Part shown: piece after piece, positions 63,602 to 64,000 of the stretch
Position numbering within the stretch: position 1 is the stretch's first letter
Layout: each line of letters starts with the position of its first letter
Source: Clostridium putrefaciens
Lineage (GTDB): Bacteria; Bacillota; Clostridia; Clostridiales; Clostridiaceae
NCBI RefSeq assembly: GCF_900461105.1
Contig: NZ_UFWZ01000001.1
Span: forward strand, 2,294,001 to 2,358,000
DNA: 64,000 bases
Reading direction: 5' to 3'
Made by a program: the position numbers and the translations under genes
Notes under the pieces: generated by a model
What the model was told of the DNA's origin: nothing
Seen by the model: the letters and a program-made list of their open reading frames with translations, nothing else
Database searches by the model: none

Positions 63602-64000
63602 ATGGATAAGAGTAAACATATTGCTAAAGGTGGACTTTTCACATCTCTAACTGTGATAATATTATATATTTCAAGTATAATCCCCACAAGCAAATTAACT
63701 TTACTTGCAATAACCACTTCAATAATGTCAATTTCAATCTTATCTATTAATATAAGATCCTCCTTTATAGTTTATATAGCGTGCTTTATATTATCCTTTA
63801 TACTAGGACTAAAAGGTTTTTCTATTTCATACCTTCTTTTTTTTGGTATTTATGCTTTTATGAAATACTATATAGAAGGATTAAGGAAACCTTTTTTAGA
63901 AATATTATTAAAATTAATATTTTTTAATATCTCTATATTAATACTTTTTTATATCTATAAGCAATTATCCTTCCCTATGCCTTCTATTAATATTCCTTAT
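63602..64000 (+). CDS. Membrane protein (3' end outside the window)
   Basis: At least 133 residues with about four membrane segments visible (for example LTVIILYISSIIPTSKLTLL). AAGGAGG lies 5 nt before the ATG. The frame is open to the last base. It follows the J-domain gene by 38 bp and probably belongs to the same operon. Family unknown. Confidence 0.75.
   Translation, partial: MDKSKHIAKGGLFTSLTVIILYISSIIPTSKLTLLAITTSIMSISILSINIRSSFIVYIACFILSFILGLKGFSISYLLFFGIYAFMKYYIEGLRKPFLEILLKLIFFNISILILFYIYKQLSFPMPSINIPY

Overview
The window is a stretch of chromosome from a low-GC Firmicute, most likely Clostridium sensu stricto. The evidence is the very AT-rich sequence, GGAGG-type ribosome sites with frequent TTG and GTG starts, a complete V-type ATPase operon, HPr kinase, a Spo0E-like protein, SpoVB/YtgP-type flippases, a DUF1836 protein, a HutP-family protein and a TrpXYZ-type transporter. 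No rRNA, CRISPR array, prophage or complete insertion sequence was seen. Both ends cut genes: an M17 aminopeptidase on the left and a membrane protein on the right.

Layout. 1-2.7 kb: aminopeptidase and a FetAB-type ABC exporter. 2.8-8 kb (minus strand): a TVP38 membrane protein, an aromatic acid exporter-like protein, a sulfurtransferase, a compact trxB-grx-prx peroxide reduction operon and msrB. 8-10.1 kb: a structured RNA that may be 6S RNA, DUF1836, hemolysin III and tRNA-Leu(GAG). 10.3-18.8 kb (minus): aroC, polA, coaE, a lytic transglycosylase and hutP, then a UAG-rich leader with a terminator, then a three-gene ABC transporter. 19-23.6 kb: glutaminase, tRNA-Leu(CAA), and a GlcNAc/glucose-type PTS with a truncated EIIC paralogue, a RAT/terminator switch and its GlcT-like antiterminator. 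24-36 kb: mixed housekeeping (PHP, M18 peptidase, MTHFS, HprK, DUF896, Spo0E-like, DUF1292, HelD) and an RmlD-like gene flanked by two copies of a 148-bp structured repeat. 36-36.6 kb: an ECF S component divergent from a probable selenoprotein that was hidden by its in-frame UGA. 36.7-45.3 kb: V-ATPase operon G-I-K-E-C-F-A-B-D with Na+-binding residues in K. 45.5-60.5 kb: B12/radical SAM protein, methyltransferase-like protein, phospholipase C-like protein, two flippases, RluA, an M20 amidohydrolase, an FtsA-like protein, a UvrD-type helicase and PncB. 60.6-64 kb: queT behind a candidate pseudoknot leader, DUF5685, a J-domain protein and a membrane protein.

How the genes work together. Peroxide defence: TrxB, which lacks the NADPH-selective arginines, probably passes electrons to the glutaredoxin-like protein and on to the peroxiredoxin, with MsrB repairing methionine nearby. 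Sugar uptake: the PTS is gated by its antiterminator, and HprK links PTS flux to carbon control. Energy: the V-ATPase probably moves Na+. Amino-acid supply: HutP sits directly upstream of a transporter whose leader looks like an RNA target for it.

Most noteworthy for follow-up: the UGA-containing gene with a hairpin placed like a bacterial SECIS; the HutP/UAG-repeat/terminator arrangement; the two covarying 148-bp elements around an RmlD-like gene that has lost its catalytic tyrosine; and the short pseudoknot leader of queT. All family names come from sequence recognition by eye; no database search was run.
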